Origin: Salibacterium salarium
GTDB taxonomy: Bacteria > Bacillota > Bacilli > Bacillales > Marinococcaceae
Assembly: GCF_030813635.1 (NCBI RefSeq)
Contig: NZ_JAUSUM010000002.1
Location: 1-64,000 of the forward strand
Direction: 5' to 3'
Length of the DNA stretch: 64,000 nucleotides
A program made the position numbers and the translations under genes. The notes beneath the pieces are model-generated. The model had not been told where the DNA came from. It did no database searches and saw only the letters and a program-made list of their open reading frames with translations. Positions 16,657 to 24,643 of this stretch are shown piece by piece. Numbering within the stretch: position 1 is the stretch's first letter; each line of letters opens with the position of its first letter.

Positions 16657-17154
16657 ATGCAAACTTTCTTACCAAAACCCATATCAGCTTCTATGAAAGT
16701 GTCCGTCCCTCATTTAACTCAATCAAGTATACAAAAAATTCAACAAAAGGTACCTACTGTCCAAGAGCCTATTTTCGTATATAAAGACGTGGATCGAATA
16801 AAAAATATTATACAGGAAACGATTAAAAAATATAATTTAAGCACAGAGTATGCAGTTATTCTTGTTGCAGAAGAATTGATGGTTAATGTTTTAAAATATG
16901 CGGAGAATGGTTTGATTTCCTTATATATCAGCGACAACTTATTGTACATGATAGTGGAAGATCGAGGACCAGGAGTGCATTCATCGATTTTGATGGAAGC
17001 AATCCAATCTCCAAGCTTTTCAAGTCCGCATACACTAGGGCACGGGCTTCACCGAGTTTTTGTAGCTTCGGAAAAGTTTGCATTTTATAGTAATAAAGAA
17101 GTAACGGTTTTTACTGCGGTTTTTTCAATGATTAATGGATGTAGAAATGGGTGA
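16657..17154 (+). CDS. RsbT/RsbW-like HATPase kinase under c-di-GMP riboswitch control
   Basis: A 165-aa stand-alone GHKL ATPase. The N-box is EELMVNVLKYA (E72, E73, N77), the G1 box EDRGPGV (102-107) and the G2 box LGHGLHRV (127-134), the layout of anti-sigma serine kinases and switch kinases such as RsbW, SpoIIAB and RsbT. It has no membrane or sensor domain. Family members phosphorylate an anti-sigma-factor antagonist or bind a sigma factor or switch partner. No STAS or sigma-factor gene is adjacent, so the partner is elsewhere. Its leader is a GEMM-I riboswitch, so synthesis should respond to c-di-GMP. Whether it is an RsbW- or RsbT-type protein is unclear. Confidence 0.85.
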   Translation: MQTFLPKPISASMKVSVPHLTQSSIQKIQQKVPTVQEPIFVYKDVDRIKNIIQETIKKYNLSTEYAVILVAEELMVNVLKYAENGLISLYISDNLLYMIVEDRGPGVHSSILMEAIQSPSFSSPHTLGHGLHRVFVASEKFAFYSNKEVTVFTAVFSMINGCRNG

Positions 17155-17173
17155 AATATAGACGGAGGACTTC

Positions 17174-17200
17174 GTTATAAACGTAGAAATCGTTTATAAC
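17174..17200. repeat. Perfect 10-bp inverted repeat
   Basis: GTTATAAACG / CGTTTATAAC with a 7-nt loop, 20 bp after the HATPase stop. No T-run follows. It could stabilise the mRNA end, act as a weak terminator, or be an operator. Confidence 0.55.
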
Positions 17201-17363
17201 AAAGCTTCTACTGTCAGTAACTCTTCTTTAAAAACTTATATCGGACTTTTAGGTGATCGTGATTTTTTTAAACACTCTTTTCTGATGAATAAAAAATACT
17301 TGTATTCTTAGTGAAAAATACTTAAAATATAACAAAGAAGTTATTTATACAATTATTACATAC

Positions 17364-17381
17364 AGACTGACTAGTCGGTCT
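17364..17381. promoter_or_regulatory. TetR-family operator before the acyl-CoA carboxylase genes
   Basis: AGACTGACTAGTCGGTCT is an 18-bp palindrome with a single mismatched pair, of the GACYGAC-type typical of TetR-family operators. It lies ~75 bp before the biotin carboxylase start, in the operon that also encodes a TetR protein, so autoregulation is likely. No second copy was noticed in the window. Confidence 0.7.
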
Positions 17382-17455
17382 CCGGAAAAAGTGAGAATTC
17401 CTCACAGCCGGCTTTTGGTATAACTGGAAGCAAAAATGGAGAGAAGGTGCAATCG

Positions 17456-18802
17456 ATGTTTGAGAGAATTTTAATAGCAAACCGCGGGGAAATTGCGGTA
17501 CGCGTTATACGTGCCTGCCGGGAGCTTGGAATTGAAACGGTAGCCGTTCATTCTGAAGCAGATCGGGAGGCATTGCATGTGTTAATGGCGGATGAAGCAT
17601 ATTGTGTCGGGCCTCATTCGTCAGCGGAAAGTTACTTAAAAAAGACGAACCTCATTGCGACGGCTCTTAAAACAGGTGCAGATGCTGTTCACCCGGGGTA
17701 TGGGTTTTTGTCAGAGAATGCAGAGTTTGCAGAGATATGCTCGGATCACAATCTTACATTTATCGGTCCGTCTCCTGAAGCTATTAATAAAATGGGAGCT
17801 AAAGCGGTCGCACGTGAAACGATGCATAATGCCGGAGTGCCAATTGTTCCTGGTACAGACGGAATTATTGATAAAGAAGAGGATGCTTTAGAAATAGCAG
17901 AAGAAATTGGCTATCCAGTCATCGTTAAGGCGACAGCAGGCGGTGGTGGAAAAGGAATGAGAGTGGCAGAAGACCCTGAAGACTTGAAAAACGCTATCCA
18001 AATGGCACAGCAGGAAGCAGCAACAGCATTTGGAGATGCCGGCGTTTATATGGAAAAGTTTATAGAAGAACCAAGACACGTTGAGATTCAAATTATGGCG
18101 GATGCTCATGGAAATGTTGTTCATTTTGGAGAACGGGACTGTTCTATTCAACGACGTCATCAAAAACTAGTGGAAGAAGCACCTTCACCCGCTTTGGATG
18201 AAGAAACTAGAAAGGCCATGGGAGACGCAGCTGTTAATGCAGCGAAGGCTGTTGAATATTGTGGAGCGGGGACCGTTGAATTTTTACTTGATAAACATAA
18301 AAAGTTTTATTTTATGGAAATGAACACGAGGATACAAGTTGAGCATCCGGTGACTGAAGAAGTGACAGGCGTTGACTTGATAAAAGAACAAATATTAGTT
18401 GCCGCGGGGCATGAATTGTCTGTATCTCAAGCTGATATAAATATACAAGGATGGGCTATCGAGTGCCGAGTGAATGCAGAAAATCCATTGAAAAATTTCA
18501 TGCCGTCGCCAGGTAAAATTGAAACGTATTTGCAACCAGGGGGATTTGGTGTGCGTGTTGATAGTGCTGTTTATCCTGGATACACAATTACCCCGCATTA
18601 CGATTCCATGGTGGCAAAATTAATTGTAAAAGGGAAAACAAGAGAGGAAGCAATCAGCCGCATGAAACGGGCGTTGTCCGAATTTGTTGTAGAAGGTGTG
18701 TATACAACAGTTCCGTTTCACTTGGCGTTAATGGATCATCCTTCCTTTAAGAACGGAGACTTTAATACAGGGTTTCTTGATCACTACAATATATTGGAAT
18801 AG
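17456..18802 (+). CDS. Biotin carboxylase subunit of an acyl-CoA carboxylase
   Basis: A 448-aa AccC-type biotin carboxylase, ATP-grasp fold, which carboxylates biotin on its carrier protein with bicarbonate and ATP. Visible motifs: [19 protein letters not shown] at the N-terminus, [12 protein letters not shown] (ATP lid), [21 protein letters not shown], and [14 protein letters not shown] (catalytic). GAAGG lies 8 bp before ATG 17456; a GTG at 17447 is possible. With the TetR, BCCP and carboxyltransferase genes it forms a separate carboxylase set, distinct from the usual Bacillus accBC pair, so it may serve propionyl-CoA or another acyl-CoA. Confidence 0.93.
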   Translation: MFERILIANRGEIAVRVIRACRELGIETVAVHSEADREALHVLMADEAYCVGPHSSAESYLKKTNLIATALKTGADAVHPGYGFLSENAEFAEICSDHNLTFIGPSPEAINKMGAKAVARETMHNAGVPIVPGTDGIIDKEEDALEIAEEIGYPVIVKATAGGGGKGMRVAEDPEDLKNAIQMAQQEAATAFGDAGVYMEKFIEEPRHVEIQIMADAHGNVVHFGERDCSIQRRHQKLVEEAPSPALDEETRKAMGDAAVNAAKAVEYCGAGTVEFLLDKHKKFYFMEMNTRIQVEHPVTEEVTGVDLIKEQILVAAGHELSVSQADINIQGWAIECRVNAENPLKNFMPSPGKIETYLQPGGFGVRVDSAVYPGYTITPHYDSMVAKLIVKGKTREEAISRMKRALSEFVVEGVYTTVPFHLALMDHPSFKNGDFNTGFLDHYNILE

Positions 18803-18829
18803 AGTTTAGATAGAAAGCAGGTGATAGGA

Positions 18830-19462
18830 GTGCCGGAAAAATCCACGAAACAGCGGATTACCGAAGCTGCACTTCAACTTTTTGAAGAATATGGATTTCA
18901 TGCAGTGACGGTTGACACGATTGTGCGAAACAGCGGTACATCGAAAGGCGGTTTTTATCACAACTTCAAGTCAAAAGATGAACTGTTATACACGATTCAT
19001 GAATCATTCATTACTTATATTATAGATAAAGCATATGAAGCGCACACAAGTTACAGTACTCCAGCTGAACAATTATATGAAACGGTGCACTCGTTTGTTC
19101 GTATGTTTGAGGTGTATCAAGCTCATGTCACTGTTTTCTATCAAGAAAGCCTGTATTTATCTCCTGTATATTTTGACAGCATAAAAAAAAAGCGAGATCG
19201 TTATAAAGATATGATGTTTTCTGTTGTAAAAGAAGGGAAACGCCGAGGGGAATTTAGAGAAGAACTACCAGTTCCAGTTATGTCCATGGCTATATTTGGT
19301 ATGATAAACTGGACTTATAAATGGTATAAGACGGACGGAGAGTATGAGGTCAGGGAAATAGCAGATATTTATGCCGATTTAATTATGCAATCAGTCTTAA
19401 CCGAAGAAGCTAGAAACAAACCAGAATACCAACGTTTTTTCTTAAGTTCAAGAGTGATATAA
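18830..19462 (+). CDS. TetR-family regulator of the acyl-CoA carboxylase cluster
   Basis: A ~210-aa TetR-family repressor. The N-terminal helix-turn-helix (KQRITEAALQLFEEYGFHAVTV followed by IVRNSGTSKGGFYHNFKSKDEL) is standard; the C-terminal ligand domain is of the fatty-acid-regulator kind, so an acyl-CoA ligand is plausible but unproven. The start is uncertain: GTG 18830 has AGGTGA 5 bp upstream, GTG 18821 is possible. It lies inside the carboxylase operon between accC-like and accB-like genes, and a TetR-type palindrome precedes the operon. Confidence 0.87.
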   Translation: MPEKSTKQRITEAALQLFEEYGFHAVTVDTIVRNSGTSKGGFYHNFKSKDELLYTIHESFITYIIDKAYEAHTSYSTPAEQLYETVHSFVRMFEVYQAHVTVFYQESLYLSPVYFDSIKKKRDRYKDMMFSVVKEGKRRGEFREELPVPVMSMAIFGMINWTYKWYKTDGEYEVREIADIYADLIMQSVLTEEARNKPEYQRFFLSSRVI

Positions 19463-19512
19463 ACGTTGGACATGTTCAACACAATTTCTTATAAAACCAA
19501 GGAGTGTAGCCG

Positions 19513-19998
19513 ATGTTTGAAATAAACGAAATAAAAGAGTTAATTCGTGCGGTAGATGAGTCGAGTGTCGGAGAACTTGAAATCCGGGGAGAAACGAAGG
19601 AGAAACTAACTATTAAAAAGGAAGGTACGGGTGCTGCAGCCATCGCACCTGAAGTCGTTCAAGCTCCGCAACAAGCATATGCCCCAGCCCCTCCAAGTGC
19701 GCCGGCTCCTTCTAGTGAGCCGGCAGAACAGGAAACCCAAACAAAGAAAGATGATTCGTTGGAGAAAATTGTTTCTCCAATGGTAGGGACATTTTATCGT
19801 TCTCCTTCTCCAGAAGCAGATGTATATGTGAAAGAAGGAGACAAGGTTAACGAAGACACAGTAGTATGTATCATAGAAGCAATGAAGCTCATGAATGAGC
19901 TTGAGGCGGAAGTATCTGGAGAAATCGTAGAGATATTGGTTGATAATGGGGAACTTGTTGAATATGGTCAACCGCTCTTTTTAGTGAAGCATACTTAA
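19513..19998 (+). CDS. Biotin carboxyl carrier protein
   Basis: A 161-aa AccB-type carrier. The N-terminal helical part (1-40) is joined by an Ala/Pro-rich linker (about 50-75, [12 protein letters not shown]) to a C-terminal biotinyl domain with the biotinylated lysine K125 in EAMKLMNE. It swings carboxybiotin between the biotin carboxylase and the carboxyltransferase of this cluster. AAGGAG precedes the ATG. A terminator follows before the carboxyltransferase gene, so that gene may be expressed by read-through or from its own promoter. Confidence 0.94.
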   Translation: MFEINEIKELIRAVDESSVGELEIRGETKEKLTIKKEGTGAAAIAPEVVQAPQQAYAPAPPSAPAPSSEPAEQETQTKKDDSLEKIVSPMVGTFYRSPSPEADVYVKEGDKVNEDTVVCIIEAMKLMNELEAEVSGEIVEILVDNGELVEYGQPLFLVKHT

Positions 19999-20036
19999 TA
20001 CGAAGTAGGGCTGAACCAAGCTCTAATATGATAGGG

Positions 20037-20069
20037 CCTGATGGAAGTATTTTTCCATCAGGTTTTTTT
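20037..20069 (+). terminator. Intrinsic terminator after the BCCP gene
   Basis: A 10-bp perfect stem (CCTGATGGAA / TTCCATCAGG) with a 6-nt loop is followed by seven T. Confidence 0.92.
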
Positions 20070-20150
20070 AGAAGGTTAGAAAGTATAGGATTTGCGCGAT
20101 TTTATATTTCCAGGCGAATCTTCATACAGAAGAATGAGGTAGAGGTTGCC

Positions 20151-20204
20151 ATGTCTACGGAAAACGTCTCGTCTAGAGCGGATGCGGAAAGAAGCCCCTT
20201 CTAA
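20151..20204 (+). CDS. Possible 17-aa peptide ORF upstream of the carboxyltransferase
   Basis: ATG at 20151, about 8 bp after GAGGTAGAGG, opens a 17-codon frame reading MSTENVSSRADAERSPF with stop at 20202-20204. It lies between the BCCP terminator and the carboxyltransferase start. It could be a leader peptide or chance. No family is recognised. Confidence 0.3.
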   Translation: MSTENVSSRADAERSPF

Positions 20205-20283
20205 AAAAAGCGCGGTATTCTTTCGTTATTACAGTTTTGAAATAATTACATACACGTATACTTCTAGAAGAAGGAGGTTGTGT

Positions 20284-21822
20284 ATGACGAGTATGTTTGA
20301 ACGAATACAAGATATGGAAGAACGTCGCTCAAAAATAGAGCAAGGCGGCGGCAAAAAAAGAATAAAAGCACAATACGAACGGGGAAAAGGAACTGCTAGA
20401 GATAGGATTAATAAGCTTGTTGATAAAGATACTTTTATAGAGTTGAATTCATTTGTAAATAACAAACAATCCAAAACAAGTCCCCCGAATGGCGCAGGAG
20501 TCGTAACGGGATATGCGAAAGTAAACGGTCGCCAAATCTTTTTGTACGCTCAGGATTTTACGGTTGAAGGAGGGACCCTTGGAGAAAAACATGCCTTAAA
20601 AATAGCACACGTTATGGACTTAGCCGTTGAAAATAGAGCACCTATCGTTGGTCTTAATGATTCTGGTGGCGCAAAAATACAAGAAGGGGTTTTATCCCTG
20701 AATGGATATGGGCATATCTTTTATAGAAATACAAAATATTCGGGGGTCATTCCACAAATTTCCGTTATTATGGGTCCGTGTGCAGGGGGAGCTGTTTATT
20801 CCCCGGCACTTACTGACTTTATTTTTATGGTGGAAAAAACAAGTCAAATGTTTATAACGGGACCAAAAGTAATGGAAAGTATTACAGGTACGAAGATAGA
20901 AGCTGAATCTCTTGGGGGTACTAATGTACATGCTCATCATAGCGGCAATGTTCATTTCACTGCCAGTACGGAAGATAAGGTTCTCGCTGATGTGCGTCGA
21001 CTGTTAACCTTTCTTCCATCTCATTATCAAGAACAACGTCCTTTCAAAGAAACAGAAGAAGGAAAAAAACGCTTGGACAAACTGTTAAGTATCATACCGA
21101 CAAATAGCTCAAAAGGTTATGATGTTCGAACTGTCATACGGTCTGTACTCGACGAGGAAGACTTTATGGAAGTACATTCTATGTTTGCCAAAAATATTGT
21201 CATTGGTTTTGGTCGCCTGAAAGGAGCTACGGTTGGTATCGTTGCGAATAATCCAAAAGTGATGGCGGGCGGATTGGATATTGATGCTTCGGATAAATCT
21301 GCTCGTTTTATCCGTTTTTGTGACAGCTTTCAAATTCCCATCATCACGTTTGAAGATGTGAGTGGTTTTATTCCAGGTTTGCAACAAGAAAAACAGGGAA
21401 TTATTCGTCATGGAGCAAAAATTATATATGCCTATGCAGAAGCGACGGTCCCAAAAATTACTGTCATTTTGAGAAAAGCGTACGGTGGTGCCTACGTTGC
21501 CATGAACAGTAAAGCAATCGGTGCTGACATGGTACTTGCATGGCCCAGTGCAGAGATTGCTGTTATGGGGCCTGCCGGAGCAGTTCCGATTATTTATGAA
21601 AAAGAAATAGAAGGAAGCAGATATCCGGAAAACACTCGTCAAGAAAAGGTGAAAGCATATCGACAACAATTTGCAAACCCTTATGCTGCAGCAGAAAATG
21701 GAATGATAGATGATGTAATTGATCCGCGTGATACAAGATTCTATCTTGTGAAAACGTTAGAGATGCTAGCATACAAAAAACAGACAAATCTACAAAAAAA
21801 ACACGGAAATATGCCGTTCTAA
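20284..21822 (+). CDS. Acyl-CoA carboxylase carboxyltransferase (propionyl-CoA carboxylase beta type)
   Basis: A 512-aa crotonase-fold carboxyltransferase with fused N and C halves, as in PccB/MmdA and B. subtilis YngE. N half: LYAQDFTVEGGTLGEKHALKI and IVGLNDSGGAKIQEGV, with GPCAGGAVYSPALTDF forming one oxyanion hole; C half: FEDVSGFIPGLQQE and RKAYGGAYVAMNSK. It transfers CO2 from carboxybiotin to an acyl-CoA, probably propionyl- or acetyl-CoA. I chose ATG 20284 with AAGGAGG upstream; a longer frame from 20146 adds 46 residues unlike the family. Confidence 0.92.
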   Translation: MTSMFERIQDMEERRSKIEQGGGKKRIKAQYERGKGTARDRINKLVDKDTFIELNSFVNNKQSKTSPPNGAGVVTGYAKVNGRQIFLYAQDFTVEGGTLGEKHALKIAHVMDLAVENRAPIVGLNDSGGAKIQEGVLSLNGYGHIFYRNTKYSGVIPQISVIMGPCAGGAVYSPALTDFIFMVEKTSQMFITGPKVMESITGTKIEAESLGGTNVHAHHSGNVHFTASTEDKVLADVRRLLTFLPSHYQEQRPFKETEEGKKRLDKLLSIIPTNSSKGYDVRTVIRSVLDEEDFMEVHSMFAKNIVIGFGRLKGATVGIVANNPKVMAGGLDIDASDKSARFIRFCDSFQIPIITFEDVSGFIPGLQQEKQGIIRHGAKIIYAYAEATVPKITVILRKAYGGAYVAMNSKAIGADMVLAWPSAEIAVMGPAGAVPIIYEKEIEGSRYPENTRQEKVKAYRQQFANPYAAAENGMIDDVIDPRDTRFYLVKTLEMLAYKKQTNLQKKHGNMPF

Positions 21823-21853
21823 TAAGTAGGCTTAGAAGGGAGAAATACTATAC

Positions 21854-21865
21854 TACATGCATGTA
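21854..21865. promoter_or_regulatory. 12-bp palindrome upstream of the quinone-reductase-like gene
   Basis: TACATGCATGTA is a perfect palindrome ~100 bp before the flavodoxin-fold oxidoreductase. A hairpin AGGGG/CCCCT lies between it and the gene. It may be an operator; no regulator gene is adjacent. Confidence 0.3.
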
Positions 21866-21965
21866 TTGAATTAAACTGCGAGAATTAACAGAAAAGGGGA
21901 ACTACTACCCCTCTGAGACAGGTTCTATTTGATAATGAAATATTAAATAGTAGGAGGAAGGTAAC

Positions 21966-22568
21966 GTGAATCGGATTCTATTATGGTTTATGCATCCTGA
22001 TCGAAATAGTTTTAACGGTGCTGTGATGGAGGTGTTTAAGGAAGAACTAAAGTCATTAGGGGCAGATGTTAAAGTCCGTTTTATTCATGAACTGGAACTT
22101 TCTCCTATTTTAACGAAGGAGGAATATAATGATTCTTTAAAGGGTGTTTATCCAGAAACTATTCAAAGAGAGCACCATTATATCGAGTGGGCTGAAATGA
22201 TTGTAATGGTTTTTCCGATTTGGTGGGGAGGGTTTCCTGCTGCTGGCAAAGGATTTCTAGATAGAGTCTTATCTTACGGATTTGCTTATGAATTAGAAGG
22301 AGAAACACCGATTCCTCAAATCAATGGAAAAAAGATCGGGGCAATATATACAACCGGATCACCCCAAGAAACATTTGTAAAAAGTAAGGATTATATAGAA
22401 AGGACGTGGGAACGGGAAATTTTTCAATTTTGCGGCTTTGAAACACTTCCGTTCCTGCATTTTGGTGATGTCACGCAAGTGTCCAATGAAACAAGAGAAA
22501 AAATGCTGGAAGAAGCAAAAAATTATGCGAGACGATGCGTGAAAAATAACAATCATTCCAATCGATGA
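21966..22568 (+). CDS. Flavodoxin-fold NAD(P)H:quinone oxidoreductase-like protein
   Basis: A 200-aa flavoprotein of the NQO1/MdaB/KefF fold. The N-terminus ILLWFMHPDRNSFNGAVME matches the FMN/FAD phosphate-binding start (HP..S.N), and MVFPIWWGGFPAAGKGFLDRV is the family flavin-contact segment with its WW pair. Such enzymes reduce quinones, azo or nitro compounds by two electrons, often as detoxification. It starts at GTG with TAGGAGGAAGG upstream. It appears monocistronic or is followed by the membrane protein gene. The substrate is unknown. Confidence 0.85.
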   Translation: MNRILLWFMHPDRNSFNGAVMEVFKEELKSLGADVKVRFIHELELSPILTKEEYNDSLKGVYPETIQREHHYIEWAEMIVMVFPIWWGGFPAAGKGFLDRVLSYGFAYELEGETPIPQINGKKIGAIYTTGSPQETFVKSKDYIERTWEREIFQFCGFETLPFLHFGDVTQVSNETREKMLEEAKNYARRCVKNNNHSNR

Positions 22569-22653
22569 TTATTTTCGCATATAGAATGGAGAGTATGATA
22601 TCATATGTGAGGTTAATGATTGATAGATTGTTATAATTAAAGGATGAGCACAA

Positions 22654-23220
22654 ATGATATGGACTTTAGAACCTTGGTTATTTTACTTGTTATTTTCAAT
22701 AATAATATTAGTAATAGCTTTTGTTATTGGAACTGGCTTACATGCGTTATTGAAAAAAAGAGGTACTCAAAATAAGAAATCTGAAAGTATACTAGCACTA
22801 GGGTTAGCTATTGTTATGGCTAGTTTTTACTTGTTTACTGTGGAAATGTTTACGGATCAGGCCGCTGAAGGAGAACGCATTATTACAACAAATGGAGAAA
22901 AACAAGTAGAAAGTGCAAAAATGATTGTTATTCCATTTGGTAACTATGCAGTCGTGGAACGACTCTATGATTTTGGATATACGGTAGAGGATGAAGTAGA
23001 TGGAAAATCATACCGCTTCACCTTCGATATTGAAAAGGGGCCGGAATTTTTGGAAGCATACCCTGACTATGTAGAAGGAAACGGAATGTTTGTCAATCAC
23101 TCTAGAATTTCATTTATTGATGTTTACGAAAAAGAATGGAAGAAAAAGCTTCAAAAGGCGTCTTCCATAGAAAATGTTGAACTGCCTGGTGTTAATGTCG
23201 AAGTTGAACGTGAGTCATGA
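22654..23220 (+). CDS. Membrane protein of unknown function
   Basis: A 188-aa protein with two N-terminal membrane helices (about 9-33 and 46-66) and a C-terminal soluble, acidic domain of ~115 residues, probably outside the membrane. I do not recognise a family. AAAGGATGAG precedes the ATG. It lies 85 bp after the oxidoreductase gene in the same direction and is followed by a terminator, so the pair may share a transcript. Confidence 0.7.
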   Translation: MIWTLEPWLFYLLFSIIILVIAFVIGTGLHALLKKRGTQNKKSESILALGLAIVMASFYLFTVEMFTDQAAEGERIITTNGEKQVESAKMIVIPFGNYAVVERLYDFGYTVEDEVDGKSYRFTFDIEKGPEFLEAYPDYVEGNGMFVNHSRISFIDVYEKEWKKKLQKASSIENVELPGVNVEVERES

Positions 23221-23275
23221 AGTCGTTTGGTAAGGTAGAACGTTAACCAATATAAAAGCTTATTATAGATAGAGA

Positions 23276-23317
23276 GGCTGGCCCCTAAACATGAACGATT
23301 GTTGTGGTCAGCTTTTT
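23276..23317 (+). terminator. Intrinsic terminator
   Basis: A GCTGGCC / GGTCAGC stem (one G-U) with a long loop is followed by five T. Confidence 0.6.
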
Positions 23318-23391
23318 ATATGTAAACAACGATAGACTTGTGTCGGCCTTTTTATTCATACTTGAACGCTTTACTGTAGAAAATTTTTGTA

Positions 23392-23420
23392 TTTACAAGT
23401 CATTAGTAATCTTATAAGAT
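23392..23420 (+). promoter_or_regulatory. Promoter of the TrpXYZ-type ABC transporter
   Basis: TTTACA (23392-23397), a 17-bp spacer and TAAGAT (23415-23420), 49 bp before the lipoprotein start. No T-box leader is present. Confidence 0.55.
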
Positions 23421-23468
23421 AAATATAACTATTTGATAATTGTTACATATTTAAAAGGGGAGTACACA

Positions 23469-24506
23469 ATGAACAAAAAATGGGTGAAAGTTTTAGTAAC
23501 GGGGGTACTATCACTAAATGTTTTAGCTGCATGCGGTCAAGGGGAAGACGAAGCAGAAGAAAGTGGTAATGCAGGTGACACTACGGACTCAAGCACTTCT
23601 TCAGAAGAAATGAAACAAGTTGGAGCTACACAAATTGTTGAACATCCTTCGTTAGATGCTGCATACGAAGGGTTTAAGGATGGCCTTGCTGATAATGGAT
23701 ATGAAGAAGGCGAAAATATTGAATATGAACTTAAAAGCGCGCAAGACGATATGACAAACGCACAAACGATTGCGAACAACTTTGTGTCAGACGATAAAGA
23801 TTTGATTTTTGCTAACTCCACACAAAGTGCTCAATCAGCACTGAAGGCAAGCTCAGACATACCTATTATTTTCACTTCTGTAACAGATGCTGTTGAAGCA
23901 GATCTAATGGAGGAGACTGACTCTTCTGGTGAATTAATAACTGGTGTAATGGATTTACACCCAAAAGCAATTGAAATGACAGTAGACTTTATTGAAGAAA
24001 ACTTTTCCGGAGCAAGCGTAGGCTTGATTTATAACTCTGGAGAGCAAAATTCAGTTACACAAGTGGAAGCAGTACAGGCAGAGATGGAAGGTACAGACTT
24101 AAAAGCAGAAACACGGAGCGTTTCTTCTTCAGCAGAAGTGCAGCAAGCGGCTGATTCGTTGGTTGGAGATGCAGATGTTATATACATTGTTACGGACAAT
24201 ACCGTTGTTTCAGCTCTTGAATCGGTAGTGGGAGTGTCAGAAAACAATAATATGCCACTTATTGTCAGTGAACCGGATTCCCTTGAACGCGGAGGTTTTG
24301 TCACACTAGGGATAGACTATAATACAATTGGTCATCGGGCTGGCGAAATGGCAGCCGAGGTGTTAGATGGAGATAAGACACCAGCTGATATTCCTGCTGA
24401 ACATCCAGAAGATATGCAGCTCATGATTAATAAAGAAGCGGCAGAAGCGCAAGGTGTGGAAATGAAAGAAGACTGGGAAGAAGAAGCAGAATTTATTAAC
24501 GAATAA
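23469..24506 (+). CDS. ABC transporter substrate-binding lipoprotein (TrpX-like family)
   Basis: A 345-aa lipoprotein: signal peptide with lipobox LAAC at residues ~20-23, an acidic Ser/Thr-rich linker, then a periplasmic-binding-type domain (VGATQIVEHPSLDAAYEGFKDGL.., TDNTVVSALESVV, GGFVTLGIDYNTIGHRAGEMA). This pattern is the ABC_sub_bind family that includes the proposed tryptophan-binding TrpX. AAAAGGGGAG precedes ATG 23469. A terminator follows, then permease and ATPase genes, so the binding protein is probably made in excess. The ligand is unproven. Confidence 0.88.
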   Translation: MNKKWVKVLVTGVLSLNVLAACGQGEDEAEESGNAGDTTDSSTSSEEMKQVGATQIVEHPSLDAAYEGFKDGLADNGYEEGENIEYELKSAQDDMTNAQTIANNFVSDDKDLIFANSTQSAQSALKASSDIPIIFTSVTDAVEADLMEETDSSGELITGVMDLHPKAIEMTVDFIEENFSGASVGLIYNSGEQNSVTQVEAVQAEMEGTDLKAETRSVSSSAEVQQAADSLVGDADVIYIVTDNTVVSALESVVGVSENNNMPLIVSEPDSLERGGFVTLGIDYNTIGHRAGEMAAEVLDGDKTPADIPAEHPEDMQLMINKEAAEAQGVEMKEDWEEEAEFINE

Positions 24507-24513
24507 TAAACCT

Positions 24514-24556
24514 GGCTTGGCTTGTCTTCTGTCTAAGAAACAAGCTAAGCTTTTTT
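24514..24556 (+). terminator. Terminator/attenuator between binding protein and permease
   Basis: A GGCTTGGCTTGT / ACAAGCTAAGCT stem is followed by six T; it likely reduces transcription into the permease gene. Confidence 0.82.
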
Positions 24557-24643
24557 AGCGGAGAAAAAGTATAAGTGAAACATCTTAATGTAGGACGCTT
24601 GTATTTTTCTAATTAAAACATAGAAAGGAGGTCCAGAAACACC

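Noticed and set aside
16584-16784. 66-aa ORF between the riboswitch and the HATPase gene
   Set aside because: It overlaps the predicted expression platform and the HATPase gene in another frame, with no family resemblance or ribosome binding site.
20146-20283. 46-residue N-terminal extension of the carboxyltransferase
   Set aside because: Sequence is Arg/Lys-rich and unlike the family; AAGGAGG directly precedes ATG 20284.
23318-23468. T-box leader before the TrpXYZ-type transporter
   Set aside because: No T-box sequence (TGGNACCGCG-type) or specifier stem is present in the short leader.
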